A stretch of 64,000 bases of DNA from JAFGVL01 sp963662245 (GCA_963662245.2 CAXXVQ010000002.1:62001-126000), one strand, 5' to 3'; counted from the first letter of the stretch, positions 25,861 through 35,082 are shown. Notes: generated from the letters alone by a model not told the origin. Translations and numbers: made by a program.

Positions 25861-26432
25861 ATTGATAATTTTATTACAGTTTCATTCGCAAGTTTGTACT
25901 CTTGTTTTGTTTCAGGACAAACTGCAATACCATTCTCATTAAAATCTAAACGGTGACCGTATTCACTTACCCAACCAATTTGTTTTGCCGGATTGCCAAC
26001 TACTAGTGCATAGGGTTTTACAGCTTTTGTTATCACAGCACCAGCACCAATCATAGCATAAGCACCTATCTCGTTTCCACAAACAATTGTAGCATTTGCA
26101 CCAATGGAAGCTCCTTTTCGGATTTGAGTTTCCTTGTACTCACTTTTGCGAGTCACGGCACTGCGTGGATTTATAACATTCGTAAACACCATTGATGGGC
26201 CTAAAAACACATCATCTTCACACTTTACGCCAGTATAAACGGAAACATTATTCTGAATCTTTACATTACACCCTAGTACAACATCTGGCGAAATTACGAC
26301 ATTTTGACCTATGTTACAATTCTCACCAATAGTACAATTAGACATTATATGCGAAAAATGCCAAATGCGAGTTCCTTCTCCTATTTGACATCCTTCATCT
26401 ATATATGCAGATTCATGTGCTTGATAAGCCAT
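25857..26432 (-). CDS. WlbB/WbpD-like N-acetyltransferase (left-handed beta-helix)
   Basis: A 191-residue protein of hexapeptide repeats: IGEGTRIWHF, IGENCNIGQNVVIS, then VFLGPSMVFTNVINPRSAV and a GASIGANATIVCG turn, ending in VVGNPAKQIGWVSEYG. The IWHFSHI and FTNV-NPR patterns are characteristic of WlbB/WbpD, which acetylates the 3-amino group of UDP-GlcNAc3NA. The TTG at 26441 gives only three extra residues within a repeat spacer, so ATG 26432 is preferred. Enzymes for the preceding two steps flank it. Confidence 0.88.
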   Translation of the reverse strand: MAYQAHESAYIDEGCQIGEGTRIWHFSHIMSNCTIGENCNIGQNVVISPDVVLGCNVKIQNNVSVYTGVKCEDDVFLGPSMVFTNVINPRSAVTRKSEYKETQIRKGASIGANATIVCGNEIGAYAMIGAGAVITKAVKPYALVVGNPAKQIGWVSEYGHRLDFNENGIAVCPETKQEYKLANETVIKLSI

Positions 26433-26439
26433 AATTCTC

Positions 26440-26516
26440 AATTTTTTAATTCTCTATTTCCAATTCATTATTAGTCAAAACTCAATTCATTATAATTGGA
26501 AATTGGAAATTATTAA
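26440..26516. repeat. AATTGGAAATT-type spacer, copy 3
   Basis: Spacer between the WlbC- and WlbB-like genes. It holds the 10-mer CAATTCATTA twice (26461 and 26483) and, at 26500-26516, the 17-mer also found at 25844-25860, again over a stop codon. Confidence 0.55.
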
Positions 26517-27640
26517 TTAACAAATTCAAGTACTGATTTTGTTATATATTCCAACTGTTCTTCATCCAACTCAGTGTGAATAGGCAATGACAGCACACAT
26601 TCACTTAACATTTCTGCTACTGGAAAATCACCCGACTTATATCGAGAATCCTGATATGCTTTTTGCAAATGTAATGGAATTGGATAATATATCATGCTTG
26701 GCACATCTTTATCCGACAAATGTTTCTGCAATGCTACTCTATCAACTCCATTTAGTTTTAATGTATATTGATGAAACACATGTGTTGTATTTTCTGCTTT
26801 TTCCGGAGTTATTAATTTATCCGTTTTAGCAAATGCTTGATTATAATATTCAGCAGCATATTGTCTAGCTTGATTATACTCATCAAGATGCTTTAATTTT
26901 ACATCTAACACTGCCGCCTGAACAGAATCAAGTCTTGAATTTACACCAATGGAGTCATGATGATAACGCACAACCATACCATGATTTGAGATAGCTCTCA
27001 TTTTTGCTGCTAGTTCATCATCATTTGTAAAAATCGCCCCACCATCACCAAAACAACCTAAATTCTTTGATGGGAAAAATGAAGTACAACCTGCATCTCC
27101 AATACATCCGGACTTAACACTCTTTCCATCAGGAAAAGTATATTCTGAACCTATTGACTGACAAGCATCTTCTAACACATACAAATTATGCTCTTTTGCT
27201 AATGCAAGAATTGCTTCCATATCTGCATTTTGTCCAAATAGGTGTACTGGAACAATTGCTTTGGTCTTAGGAGTAATGGCTTTTTTAACAGACTCAATAG
27301 AGATACAAAATGTATCCGGATCAACATCTACAACTACAGGCGTCAAGCCTAATAAAGAAACAACCTCAGCTGTAGCAATAAAGGTAAATGTTGGTGTTAT
27401 AACTTCATCTTCAGGCTTTAATCCCATTGCCATAAGAGCTATCTGAAGCGCATCTGTCCCATTACCAACAGGAATGACATGCTTAACGCCTAAATATGAT
27501 TCTAGATTCTTTTGAAACTCAGCAACCTTAGGTCCTTTTATGAATGCAGCTGAATCAATTACTTCTTGGATTCCGTTATCCACCTCAGTTTTAATCTTTG
27601 CATATTGACTTTGTAAGTCAACCATCTGTATCTTCTTCAT
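26513..27640 (-). CDS. DegT/DnrJ/EryC1 aminotransferase, WlbC/WbpE-like
   Basis: The 375-residue product starts MKKIQMVDLQSQYAKIK. PLP features are VGNGTDALQIAL (58-69), LEDACQSIGSEY (156-167, Asp158) and the Schiff-base lysine in FFPSKNLGCFGDGGA (Lys192). The MVDLQSQY opening and SKNLG lysine motif fit WlbC/WbpE, which makes UDP-GlcNAc3NA from the 3-keto sugar with glutamate. The ATG at 27670 lies inside the Wzi-like gene and adds a non-family extension, so the start is taken at 27640. It is the middle step of the WlbA/C/B set. Confidence 0.9.
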   Translation of the reverse strand: MKKIQMVDLQSQYAKIKTEVDNGIQEVIDSAAFIKGPKVAEFQKNLESYLGVKHVIPVGNGTDALQIALMAMGLKPEDEVITPTFTFIATAEVVSLLGLTPVVVDVDPDTFCISIESVKKAITPKTKAIVPVHLFGQNADMEAILALAKEHNLYVLEDACQSIGSEYTFPDGKSVKSGCIGDAGCTSFFPSKNLGCFGDGGAIFTNDDELAAKMRAISNHGMVVRYHHDSIGVNSRLDSVQAAVLDVKLKHLDEYNQARQYAAEYYNQAFAKTDKLITPEKAENTTHVFHQYTLKLNGVDRVALQKHLSDKDVPSMIYYPIPLHLQKAYQDSRYKSGDFPVAEMLSECVLSLPIHTELDEEQLEYITKSVLEFVN

Positions 27641-27644
27641 AATT

Positions 27645-29393
27645 CTAGAACCCGTAATTAATCCCAACACTAAATGTCAGGTTATCACCTTGTAAATATT
27701 TGGGAGTGTATAAATCTAAATATTGATCAGCAGTTGTCCACAACTCAGTTGGTGTTAATTCACCACTAATACTTTTTGAATTTATACTACTTAAATCAAT
27801 TTGAAATGATGTATAAAGATTATTAATCAACTCATAAACAGCCTGGAAAGAAATCGTATTATTTGTCCAAACAACATCTTTCAGAAAAGGTTCTGAGATT
27901 GTTTCAATCACATTATCTCTTATATAATAATACTCATTTCCTTTTTTCGCTTGAGTGAATGACAGCTTTGCATGTAATCTGGCTATTGGTTTTGTATCAA
28001 TAGCCACATAAATCTCTTGTGCATTATCTCCAAGATAACTTCCTAATAAATAACCGTTAGAGGTATAATCAGTTGCCGGAATTGAATGCTTGTAAGTTAA
28101 AATTTCATTTCTGGTGTACTCTGCTGTTAAACCTAAGTTTCTTAATGGGAAATTTGACAATCTAAATCCGGCTTTATATGAGATTGGATTTGTTTGTTCA
28201 TTCTTCAAACGAGTATGCGAATATTCATCAATGTACAATGATCCATACAAATGAAGATGCTTAATATTACGAATACTTAAATTTGCAAATACTTGCGAAT
28301 TTTGGTTTTCAGTTTGATCCCTTGTTAATGTATGATCAACTGATTTATAAAACATTAAAGGGATTAAATATGCAGCACGCATCTGATCTTCGGCATAAAC
28401 AATTGAGTTCCCGACAGAGAAGGCGAACTTAGGAAATGGCTTTAAAGTTACCATATTAGCTGCCATATACTTTTTCTTATACCAATATTTTTTATCACCG
28501 GTATTTTCTTCATAATACTCAGTACTATCTATAACCATTGAAGTTAAACTAGCATGAATATAGTTTAGCTCAATCCATCTTGCTGGTCGAATATTTAATT
28601 TTATAAAAGGAAAAGATGGAGTGTTATCTGATATTATATTTTCTCCATTATAGGCATCACCAAAAGTGATATGATCCTTAGCTAAACCAATGTGTCCCCA
28701 TTTCCATGAATAGTAAACACCACCTCGCATTTCGCTGTAATCTCCACCTCCAGTTCCATTTATTTTATATGCTCCACCCATCATATTGGAGATATAACCA
28801 GGTGTTTGAACAAGAGTGTCAGCACCAGTGAAAGGACTTTTAGTTGAAACATTATAATGCTGACGATTTGCCAATAAATTATCTGGCTGAACTACATCCC
28901 TAAAATTTGCATAAATAGAAAAGTGCTTTCCAATATAACCTTGAAAGTCAACCCCAACATAGCGCTTATAAGTTAATCCATTTTTATTGTAATAAGCATT
29001 TCCTCCACCAAGAGCAGATATTTTTGACTTAAAATCTCCACCATAGTATCTAAATGACGGATCATCTACAGACCAAGTTGCTTCTGATGTATTTACAATT
29101 GGAATTTTACTATGAGGAAGTGTATTCTGCTCTAATGCAAACTCATTAAGATAGAACTCTACTTCAGCTTTCATTCGAGAAGAAATTCGATGACCTCTTC
29201 TAGCTTCTTTTAATGCATCAGCAATAAACTCACGACTGTATGGTTTAACAACAGAAGTAACATCAATAATTCCTTCATTGGCCAATTCATCAATTAAGTC
29301 ATAAACCATTGTGTAGTCCTGATGTAACGGAATATACTGTGCATAAACTTGCACAGAAAAGAATAATAAACAATACAGTGTAAATTTCTTCAT
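27645..29393 (-). CDS. Wzi-family capsule assembly outer-membrane protein
   Basis: A 582-residue protein with a signal peptide (MKKFTLYCLLFFSVQVYA). An N-terminal helical segment (MVYDLIDELANEGIIDVTSV to ALKEARR) precedes a long beta-barrel with alternating aromatic strands, such as GHIGLAKDHITFGDAYNGEN and ARWIELNYIHASL. This is the Caps_assemb_Wzi pattern found in Bacteroidota polysaccharide loci, where it is thought to help attach or export capsule at the outer membrane. It sits between the sugar transferase and the WlbC-like gene, 5 bases upstream of the latter. Confidence 0.85.
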   Translation of the reverse strand: MKKFTLYCLLFFSVQVYAQYIPLHQDYTMVYDLIDELANEGIIDVTSVVKPYSREFIADALKEARRGHRISSRMKAEVEFYLNEFALEQNTLPHSKIPIVNTSEATWSVDDPSFRYYGGDFKSKISALGGGNAYYNKNGLTYKRYVGVDFQGYIGKHFSIYANFRDVVQPDNLLANRQHYNVSTKSPFTGADTLVQTPGYISNMMGGAYKINGTGGGDYSEMRGGVYYSWKWGHIGLAKDHITFGDAYNGENIISDNTPSFPFIKLNIRPARWIELNYIHASLTSMVIDSTEYYEENTGDKKYWYKKKYMAANMVTLKPFPKFAFSVGNSIVYAEDQMRAAYLIPLMFYKSVDHTLTRDQTENQNSQVFANLSIRNIKHLHLYGSLYIDEYSHTRLKNEQTNPISYKAGFRLSNFPLRNLGLTAEYTRNEILTYKHSIPATDYTSNGYLLGSYLGDNAQEIYVAIDTKPIARLHAKLSFTQAKKGNEYYYIRDNVIETISEPFLKDVVWTNNTISFQAVYELINNLYTSFQIDLSSINSKSISGELTPTELWTTADQYLDLYTPKYLQGDNLTFSVGINYGF

Positions 29394-29408
29394 AACAATT
29401 CTATTTTA

Positions 29409-30938
29409 TTAGTTACTTCTGGCTCTTTTAAATAAGATATTGACCAAAATTAACCACAAATATTTTATATCAGTAACAAAACTGCCATACTTCACACAAG
29501 CATCTAAATATTTTAATTCTGAAGCCTGAATTTCGTCAAGAGTTTTTGGCATGTCAGCATAAAACGGAGGTAATAAACCGGGTTTAACCTTTGTCCTTTT
29601 TTCTTGCAATTCTGAAGAATACAAGCTAAAATAATGCTTGCTGATTGGACGAATCCCAACAAGTTTCATATCTCCTTTAAGCAAGTTCCACAGCATTGGC
29701 AATTCGTCAAGCCAGTATCTACGCATAAACCCACCAACTGATGTTATACGGATATCACGATTAAATTTCCCACCTTCTTGCAAGCTGTTTTTCTCGTAAA
29801 TATATGCTTGAAGGTATTCAGAGAAAGGATGCATAGTTCTAAACTTATAAACTTTAAAAAGCTTTCCATTTTTCCCTACCCTATTTAGCTTTATTACTGG
29901 ACCATATGTCAATACTTCGTGCCTGTTTGGTTCTTTTTCCTTTCTTGCAATAAAGTAGTTTAGTTGTCCATTTTTAAATTCATCGACAACCTCAAAACCA
30001 CAACAATACAAACGACCTAAAACTTCAGCCTTAGTCAAAATACGCTTCTTACCACCAGTCAGCCAGAAATATAATTCTCTTGAATAGCTTATCTTTGGCA
30101 AAATACGCTTCACAATGTAATTTAAAGTATATATAACATAATTTATCCCTACAGGGTATCGATTTAGAAAGTCTTTTTTATATGCACTTTTTGACCTATA
30201 ACACCCTACAAAAACCCCATCATAAGGTAATTTATCATGGATTGCAATAAAAAACTCATTGATTCCGCGAATATTATTTACTCTAATTAAATTTACTAAA
30301 GTAGAATATCGATTCCCTTTTAAATTGTGGATATTAAATATGCTCGTCGTTGATACCACTAAGGTATTCTTCCATCCTATTTTTACTTTATCAGAAAGAA
30401 CCTCATAAGCAGTTTCTCCAATTTCTCTAGTAATAAGTTTCTTTATACTATTCTGCGTCTCTTCGTCAAGCTCAACATCTTCACTTAATACTTTTTTATG
30501 TTGAACAAGATTTGGTCTTTGTTCTTCGGTTTCAATATTGATAGCATACCTAAACGAGTAATATATCAAAACAGTAAACACTTCTAATACATATAAAATT
30601 ATTGCAATTGCAAGAAGTACATACGCAGATAAATCTAAAGGATCAAAAATTAGAATAGCAATAAGAGACACAACAATAGCCAGTAAATCAGCCTTAAAAG
30701 TCAATTTTAGAGCTTCTTTCATCTTTCTAATTCTGTAAGTTCTATACTTACGAAAAGCAATACCACTTAAAAACCAAATCGGAATAAAGAATAGGAATGG
30801 AATAGTATATTTCTGAAAAGGAGTTTGATTAACTAATGGGAACCAATCCATTACAATGTAAAATGTTAACAACATCAACAGAAAATCAGTCCCTATATAT
30901 GATAATTTTGGATTCTTATGTATCTTCTTGAATTTCAT
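29409..30938 (-). CDS. Initiating sugar transferase with internal extra domain
   Basis: A 509-residue protein with N-terminal hydrophobic helices (about 14-33, 45-62, 82-98, 105-130). A soluble middle segment (about 190-330) has PVGINYVIYTLNYIVKRIL and KAEVLGRLYCCGFEVVDEF, resembling the end of a SAM-methyltransferase-like fold. The catalytic domain from about 345 has KVYKFRTMHPFSEYL (362-376), RRYWLDELPMLWNLLKGDM and VGIRP (427-431), the Bac_transf signatures. It should attach the first sugar phosphate to undecaprenyl phosphate. The usual membrane helix just before the catalytic domain is not evident. First gene of the unit after the promoter at 31007. Confidence 0.85.
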   Translation of the reverse strand: MKFKKIHKNPKLSYIGTDFLLMLLTFYIVMDWFPLVNQTPFQKYTIPFLFFIPIWFLSGIAFRKYRTYRIRKMKEALKLTFKADLLAIVVSLIAILIFDPLDLSAYVLLAIAIILYVLEVFTVLIYYSFRYAINIETEEQRPNLVQHKKVLSEDVELDEETQNSIKKLITREIGETAYEVLSDKVKIGWKNTLVVSTTSIFNIHNLKGNRYSTLVNLIRVNNIRGINEFFIAIHDKLPYDGVFVGCYRSKSAYKKDFLNRYPVGINYVIYTLNYIVKRILPKISYSRELYFWLTGGKKRILTKAEVLGRLYCCGFEVVDEFKNGQLNYFIARKEKEPNRHEVLTYGPVIKLNRVGKNGKLFKVYKFRTMHPFSEYLQAYIYEKNSLQEGGKFNRDIRITSVGGFMRRYWLDELPMLWNLLKGDMKLVGIRPISKHYFSLYSSELQEKRTKVKPGLLPPFYADMPKTLDEIQASELKYLDACVKYGSFVTDIKYLWLILVNILFKRARSN

Positions 30939-31006
30939 CCTGATAATAAAAAGAACACTTCTAAAAGTGTCTACAAGTACTATTATTTAGTTATTTCAGA
31001 GGCAAA

Positions 31007-31014
31007 CAAAGATA
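31007..31014 (-). promoter_or_regulatory. -7 box of the sugar transferase-to-DUF4293 operon
   Basis: On the minus strand TATCTTTG fits TAnnTTTG, 69 bases before the ATG at 30938. The gap 30939-31095 has no open frame. A 6-bp hairpin (ACACTT/AAGTGT) lies in the predicted leader, with no known RNA motif. Confidence 0.5.
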
Positions 31015-31095
31015 CAGTTTTTTCAAAGAAATGTTAATAAAGGATGTAATTTTGGCAAGAGAAATAATGAAAAATGTGATTGGGGATAATGTAGA

Positions 31096-32094
31096 TTACT
31101 TTAAATATTTAATATAAAATTGACCCAAGCAATAAATAATCGGCTTATAAACCTTTACAAGACGAACATCTTCATATGTATCTCCAGAGAATTTGCTCTT
31201 AAAATCACGAACCCCATAAGGAGTTGAAGGATATCCTGCCCCACCCCAGTTATAAACTCCAATATTTTTTTCTTTAGCAAGCTTCAAAATATTCCAAACA
31301 AGAAAATCAGTCGCACCTACCTCTTTAGGATTTCTAGAAGTAGCTAAATACCAGCTATACAATTCATCTTTATTCTGAGTAAGTATCATTGAGCTAACAA
31401 GTCGAGTCTTATTATAGACACCAGCTATCCATAACTTACCTTTAGAATTAATTGTTTTTACAATACTATAGAAATCATCTTTCGAGAAGAACGGCAATTT
31501 AATTCTTTGATACACACTTGACATTAAATCAAATAATTCACTCAAATCAGTTTCTGCATCTAATTCTTTAAAAATAAGTTCATTTTGTTCTGCTCTTCTT
31601 ATTTTATTACGAGCTGAAGAAGTAAATGAATCAAAAAGATTTTGTTCCGAAACATTTAAGTTCAACTTTATATTTACATGCTTTCTTACATTATAACCAA
31701 AAGATGAATATCTCTCACTAAAATCTGCTGCAGCAACATTTCTCAACTCAAAATAAATAACCTTACCTTTTAAATAGATATTTATTTCTGAAAGAAGTTT
31801 GTTTTTAAGTTCAGGATTATCATCTACAGATAATATTGGCCCCATAGAAATAGCCCTACGACTAAGATATGACTTTAATCCTGATTCTTCAAAAATTACA
31901 AAAACAGATAATGCAAGAATGTTTAAATCAGAATCAGTCAAAATTATTATATGTGATGAAAGATTTTGTAAAGACTGAAATGCCTCATAAAAATCATATG
32001 TATGAAAAAAAGTTCCTTTAGGATGTTTATCCACAAAAGAACTCCATTTTTCAATAGATATTTGATTAATATCAGTTACTACTTTCAGTTTCAT
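31096..32094 (-). CDS. FemAB/FemX-like GNAT-fold aminoacyl or acyl transferase
   Basis: A 332-residue protein with two GNAT-like halves. GTFFHTYDFYEAFQSL starts the first. The second has SSARNKIRRAEQNELIFKEL, then WIAGVYNKTRLVSSMILTQN, SWYLATSRNPKEVGATDFLV and NIGVYNWGGAGYP. This matches the Acetyltransf_6/FemAB-like family. FemAB proteins move aminoacyl groups from tRNA to lipid II, but relatives in polysaccharide loci may decorate sugars. It overlaps no gene and lies 1 base downstream of the deacetylase-like gene, so the two are coupled. Confidence 0.8.
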   Translation of the reverse strand: MKLKVVTDINQISIEKWSSFVDKHPKGTFFHTYDFYEAFQSLQNLSSHIIILTDSDLNILALSVFVIFEESGLKSYLSRRAISMGPILSVDDNPELKNKLLSEINIYLKGKVIYFELRNVAAADFSERYSSFGYNVRKHVNIKLNLNVSEQNLFDSFTSSARNKIRRAEQNELIFKELDAETDLSELFDLMSSVYQRIKLPFFSKDDFYSIVKTINSKGKLWIAGVYNKTRLVSSMILTQNKDELYSWYLATSRNPKEVGATDFLVWNILKLAKEKNIGVYNWGGAGYPSTPYGVRDFKSKFSGDTYEDVRLVKVYKPIIYCLGQFYIKYLK

Positions 32095-32095
32095 C

Positions 32096-32851
32096 TTATC
32101 GAAGAGTTATCAATATTCGCTTGATAATATTTTTAAGATTCTGACTTACAAACTCTTTACACCAATCGATTTCATTATCAGTCCAGCGTTGAGGATGTGT
32201 GGTTATCATAATTTGATTAGGAAGACTACCTTCTTTAGCAGCTTTAATAATATCATCAGTTGAGTGAAAACTTAAGTCAAAAGAAGAAGTCACCTTATCT
32301 CTCACACTAAATCTCTCTCCATCCCAACAACGACCGGTATCTGTCAAATAATACACTTTGTTGAAATCCACATCAAAATATGGTTCTCCTATCAAACCCA
32401 AATCCTTGTAGTTGTACTTTTCCCAAATTGCTCGATTATCATATTTACTTAATGGAGATCCGTTCATACAAATAGTTTTCACTGGATAATAAGTTCTAAA
32501 ATATGCCAATTGCTTTTGAAAATGCACATAAGATTCTTCGACATCGCCTTTAAACAAACTGATATCCTCGTAATGATAACCAATCTCATGCCCTAAGGAT
32601 ACTATCTGGTTAATAATCTCAGGCTGATTACTTTGAGGAACTACTCTAAAATAATACGAAGCCTTTACTCCCAGCTCATTTTCAGATTGGGCAATTCTCA
32701 ATGAATTAATCGCTCTCAAATCTACATCATGACGAAGAATTACAACTTTAGACTCTGGTTTTTTAATAAACTCTTCAAAAGTCGGAAAAGTATAACCTGC
32801 GTCTTTTAACGCTGAAACAAGAGACTTGTATTTAACTAATGTAAAATCCAC
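32096..32851 (-). CDS. Polysaccharide deacetylase-like (NodB homology) protein
   Basis: The 251-residue product has RHDVD (40-44) and GHEIGYH (87-93), the acidic and histidine motifs of NodB-type metal-dependent deacetylases. A late TTHPQRWTDNE carries the usual catalytic-base His. There is no signal peptide, so it is probably cytoplasmic and acts on a precursor rather than exported polymer. It is coupled to the FemAB-like gene, and the two together could free then acylate an amino group on a sugar (inferred). Confidence 0.85.
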   Translation of the reverse strand: MDFTLVKYKSLVSALKDAGYTFPTFEEFIKKPESKVVILRHDVDLRAINSLRIAQSENELGVKASYYFRVVPQSNQPEIINQIVSLGHEIGYHYEDISLFKGDVEESYVHFQKQLAYFRTYYPVKTICMNGSPLSKYDNRAIWEKYNYKDLGLIGEPYFDVDFNKVYYLTDTGRCWDGERFSVRDKVTSSFDLSFHSTDDIIKAAKEGSLPNQIMITTHPQRWTDNEIDWCKEFVSQNLKNIIKRILITLR

Positions 32852-32860
32852 CGTTTATCT

Positions 32861-33955
32861 TTATTTGAATTTGTATTGATAATCAGGATTTGTTTTCATT
32901 ATCTTCTTGCTTTCAGGATATGACTCAATAAACCAAGTTAAGAACTTAGCAAAGTCAATTTTATCATTCAATAATTTCTGTCTTCTCTCCTGATAGACTT
33001 CTTTTCTATTCGGCATAGCTAAAATCTCTTCAACAGCTTTGTACAGTTCATCTACATTAGATGGTTTAATACCATATCCTAAATGATAATCCTCCTCCAA
33101 TTCGCGAAGATAGCCTATCCTACCAACAAAATCATTAAATCGCACAAATGGAGTACCTAACACACCCGCTTCTGCAGCCATTGTTTGGCTATCCCCAATA
33201 TACATACTAGCATAAGACATTACATGGTGCATATCCAATGGGTTTATCTTTATTCGATATTGTTCAAACTGAGGTTCAAGTTCTCGCTCAGCTGTAATAT
33301 AAATATCACCGTAAGGTTTTAAGGTATCAATTAAGCGTTGAGCTATCTCGGTATTTATACCTTGAATTCCTGAATCATGATGTGCATTTAACTTTGCAAA
33401 CCTTAGAATAAAATATGGTTTATCTGCTGAGAAATATTTCTCTACAACTGATTTTTCTGGTATAAAATGATTAGGATGTAAATATGCCAATTCCTGATAA
33501 GAATTATATTTTATAGCCTTACTATCCCACTTCCCGCTATTACAAACAATTGGATTTAAAATAACTGAAGCTGTCGGATAACTAAGTTTGGCATACAAAG
33601 GGACAACTGCAGCATCATCTTCATTAACATTAACTACAGGTATATTTAATAATGGGCCAACAAATGAGTTTTCCACACTTGTTCCAGTTAAAATATTTGG
33701 TTTATATTTAATACAAAACACTAATAACCGTACTGCTCTTTTAAGCATCCCCCAAAAAATACCAAATTTAGAATCTTTTCTACCTTCTTCTAAGATATTA
33801 TTAAATGGCATTCCACATTCAGTCAAAAGATTCTCCAATATATCTTTTTTCTTAATCAAAACTTCTACTTTATGACCATGCCTAGTCCATTCAGAAATAG
33901 AATTCTTATACAAATGAAAATGTGCCGGATGTCCTAAATATACTAAAATCTTCAT
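32861..33955 (-). CDS. DUF354 family, probable glycosyltransferase-like protein
   Basis: A 364-residue protein with MKILVYLGHPAHFHLYKNSI and HGHKVEVLIKKKD, the opening of DUF354 proteins. Later come TGTSVENSFVGPLLNIPVV, a linker near 170, and YASMYIGDSQTMAAEAGVLG with VRFNDFVGRIG in the second half. The fold is GT-B-like and related to the UDP-GlcNAc 2-epimerase family. The reaction is unknown. It lies 2 bases downstream of the wecB-like gene, and is part of the trio with 32096 and 31096. Confidence 0.85.
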   Translation of the reverse strand: MKILVYLGHPAHFHLYKNSISEWTRHGHKVEVLIKKKDILENLLTECGMPFNNILEEGRKDSKFGIFWGMLKRAVRLLVFCIKYKPNILTGTSVENSFVGPLLNIPVVNVNEDDAAVVPLYAKLSYPTASVILNPIVCNSGKWDSKAIKYNSYQELAYLHPNHFIPEKSVVEKYFSADKPYFILRFAKLNAHHDSGIQGINTEIAQRLIDTLKPYGDIYITAERELEPQFEQYRIKINPLDMHHVMSYASMYIGDSQTMAAEAGVLGTPFVRFNDFVGRIGYLRELEEDYHLGYGIKPSNVDELYKAVEEILAMPNRKEVYQERRQKLLNDKIDFAKFLTWFIESYPESKKIMKTNPDYQYKFK

Positions 33956-33957
33956 CT

Positions 33958-35082
33958 TTATAGCTTTTCCAATACTTCAACAATTCTTTGAGCCGTTTCA
34001 CCATCCCAGAACTTTGGAGCTTTACCAACCTTCCCTTTGCTAGCCAAAATCAAATCAACTTCATCTTCAATTTCACCAATCTTAATCAACTTATTGCTTC
34101 CTTCCCAGACAGTTACAGGCCTTTCCGTATTTGGACGAACAGTTAAGCATGGAATATTTAGATAGGTTGTCTCTTCTTGTATTCCTCCTGAATCAGTTAA
34201 AGCAAATCGAGCATTCTTTACAAGATTTATAAATTGCAGATAACCAAGAGGTTCAATAAAATACAATTGTTTGTAACTATCTATCTTTTCTTGCAAACCA
34301 AAAGCTTGAATATTTTTATAAGTTCTAGGATGAACCGGGAAAATCAATGGAAGTTTTTCTGATATCTTACCCCAAATATCTACTAATTTAGTTAGGGTAT
34401 CCCTATCATCAACATTTGATGGTCTATGGAATGTCATAACTCCATATTCAGAGGGAAGAAAATCTTGACCAAGTTCTATTGTTTGAGATCTGTTTAGAAG
34501 TTGAAAAGATAATTGTTCATTTTGTGATTTCTCAAGATTTGAAACCAATGAATCAATCATTAAATTCCCAACCATATGTATTTTATCAGTATTTATCCCC
34601 TCTTTTATAAGATTCTCATCTGCATCTTTGCTTGTAGTAAAAAAGATATCACTTATAGCATCGGTAACCAATCTGTTTATTTCTTCCGGCATTGTACGAT
34701 CATTACTCCGTAAGCCAGCCTCATAATGTATCGTTTTAATATTTAGTTTTGAGGCTACCATTGTACAAGCAGCAGTGCTATTTACATCGCCAACTACTAA
34801 TACAAAATCCGGTTTTTCATCCAAGCAAACTTTTTCAAACCCTTCCATTATTCTGGCAGTTTGTACTGCATGACTGGCAGAACCAACCTCTAAATTAATA
34901 TCCGGATTAGGGATATTCAGCTCCTCAAAAAAACGACCGGACATTTTTACATCATAATGTTGTCCGGTGTGTACAAGTATTGGGGTAATAGCCGAATGTC
35001 CTTTTAAAGCATGCATCAAAGGTGCAATCTTCATAAAATTAGGACGAGCCCCAGCTACAAGTATAATTTTCTTTTTATTCAC
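33958..35082 (-). CDS. wecB: UDP-N-acetylglucosamine 2-epimerase (WecB/WlbD-like)
   Basis: The 374-residue product has the family order: LVAGARPNFMKIAPLMHAL (8-26), HTGQHYDVKMSGRFF near 38, VVGDVNSTAACTMVASKLN near 96, HYEAGLRSNDRTMPEEINR and LTDSGGIQEETTYLNIP near 296. WecB makes UDP-ManNAc. With the WlbA/B/C homologues here, a WbpI/WlbD-type epimerase acting on UDP-GlcNAc3NAcA is equally possible, because both belong to one family. Sequence alone does not separate them for me. Confidence 0.9.
   Translation of the reverse strand: MNKKKIILVAGARPNFMKIAPLMHALKGHSAITPILVHTGQHYDVKMSGRFFEELNIPNPDINLEVGSASHAVQTARIMEGFEKVCLDEKPDFVLVVGDVNSTAACTMVASKLNIKTIHYEAGLRSNDRTMPEEINRLVTDAISDIFFTTSKDADENLIKEGINTDKIHMVGNLMIDSLVSNLEKSQNEQLSFQLLNRSQTIELGQDFLPSEYGVMTFHRPSNVDDRDTLTKLVDIWGKISEKLPLIFPVHPRTYKNIQAFGLQEKIDSYKQLYFIEPLGYLQFINLVKNARFALTDSGGIQEETTYLNIPCLTVRPNTERPVTVWEGSNKLIKIGEIEDEVDLILASKGKVGKAPKFWDGETAQRIVEVLEKL

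Noticed and set aside
30939..31095. Search for an invertible promoter or UpxY-like antiterminator gene at the start of the sugar operon
   Set aside because: No inverted repeats of useful length flank the TATCTTTG box, and no NusG-like reading frame is present in the window.
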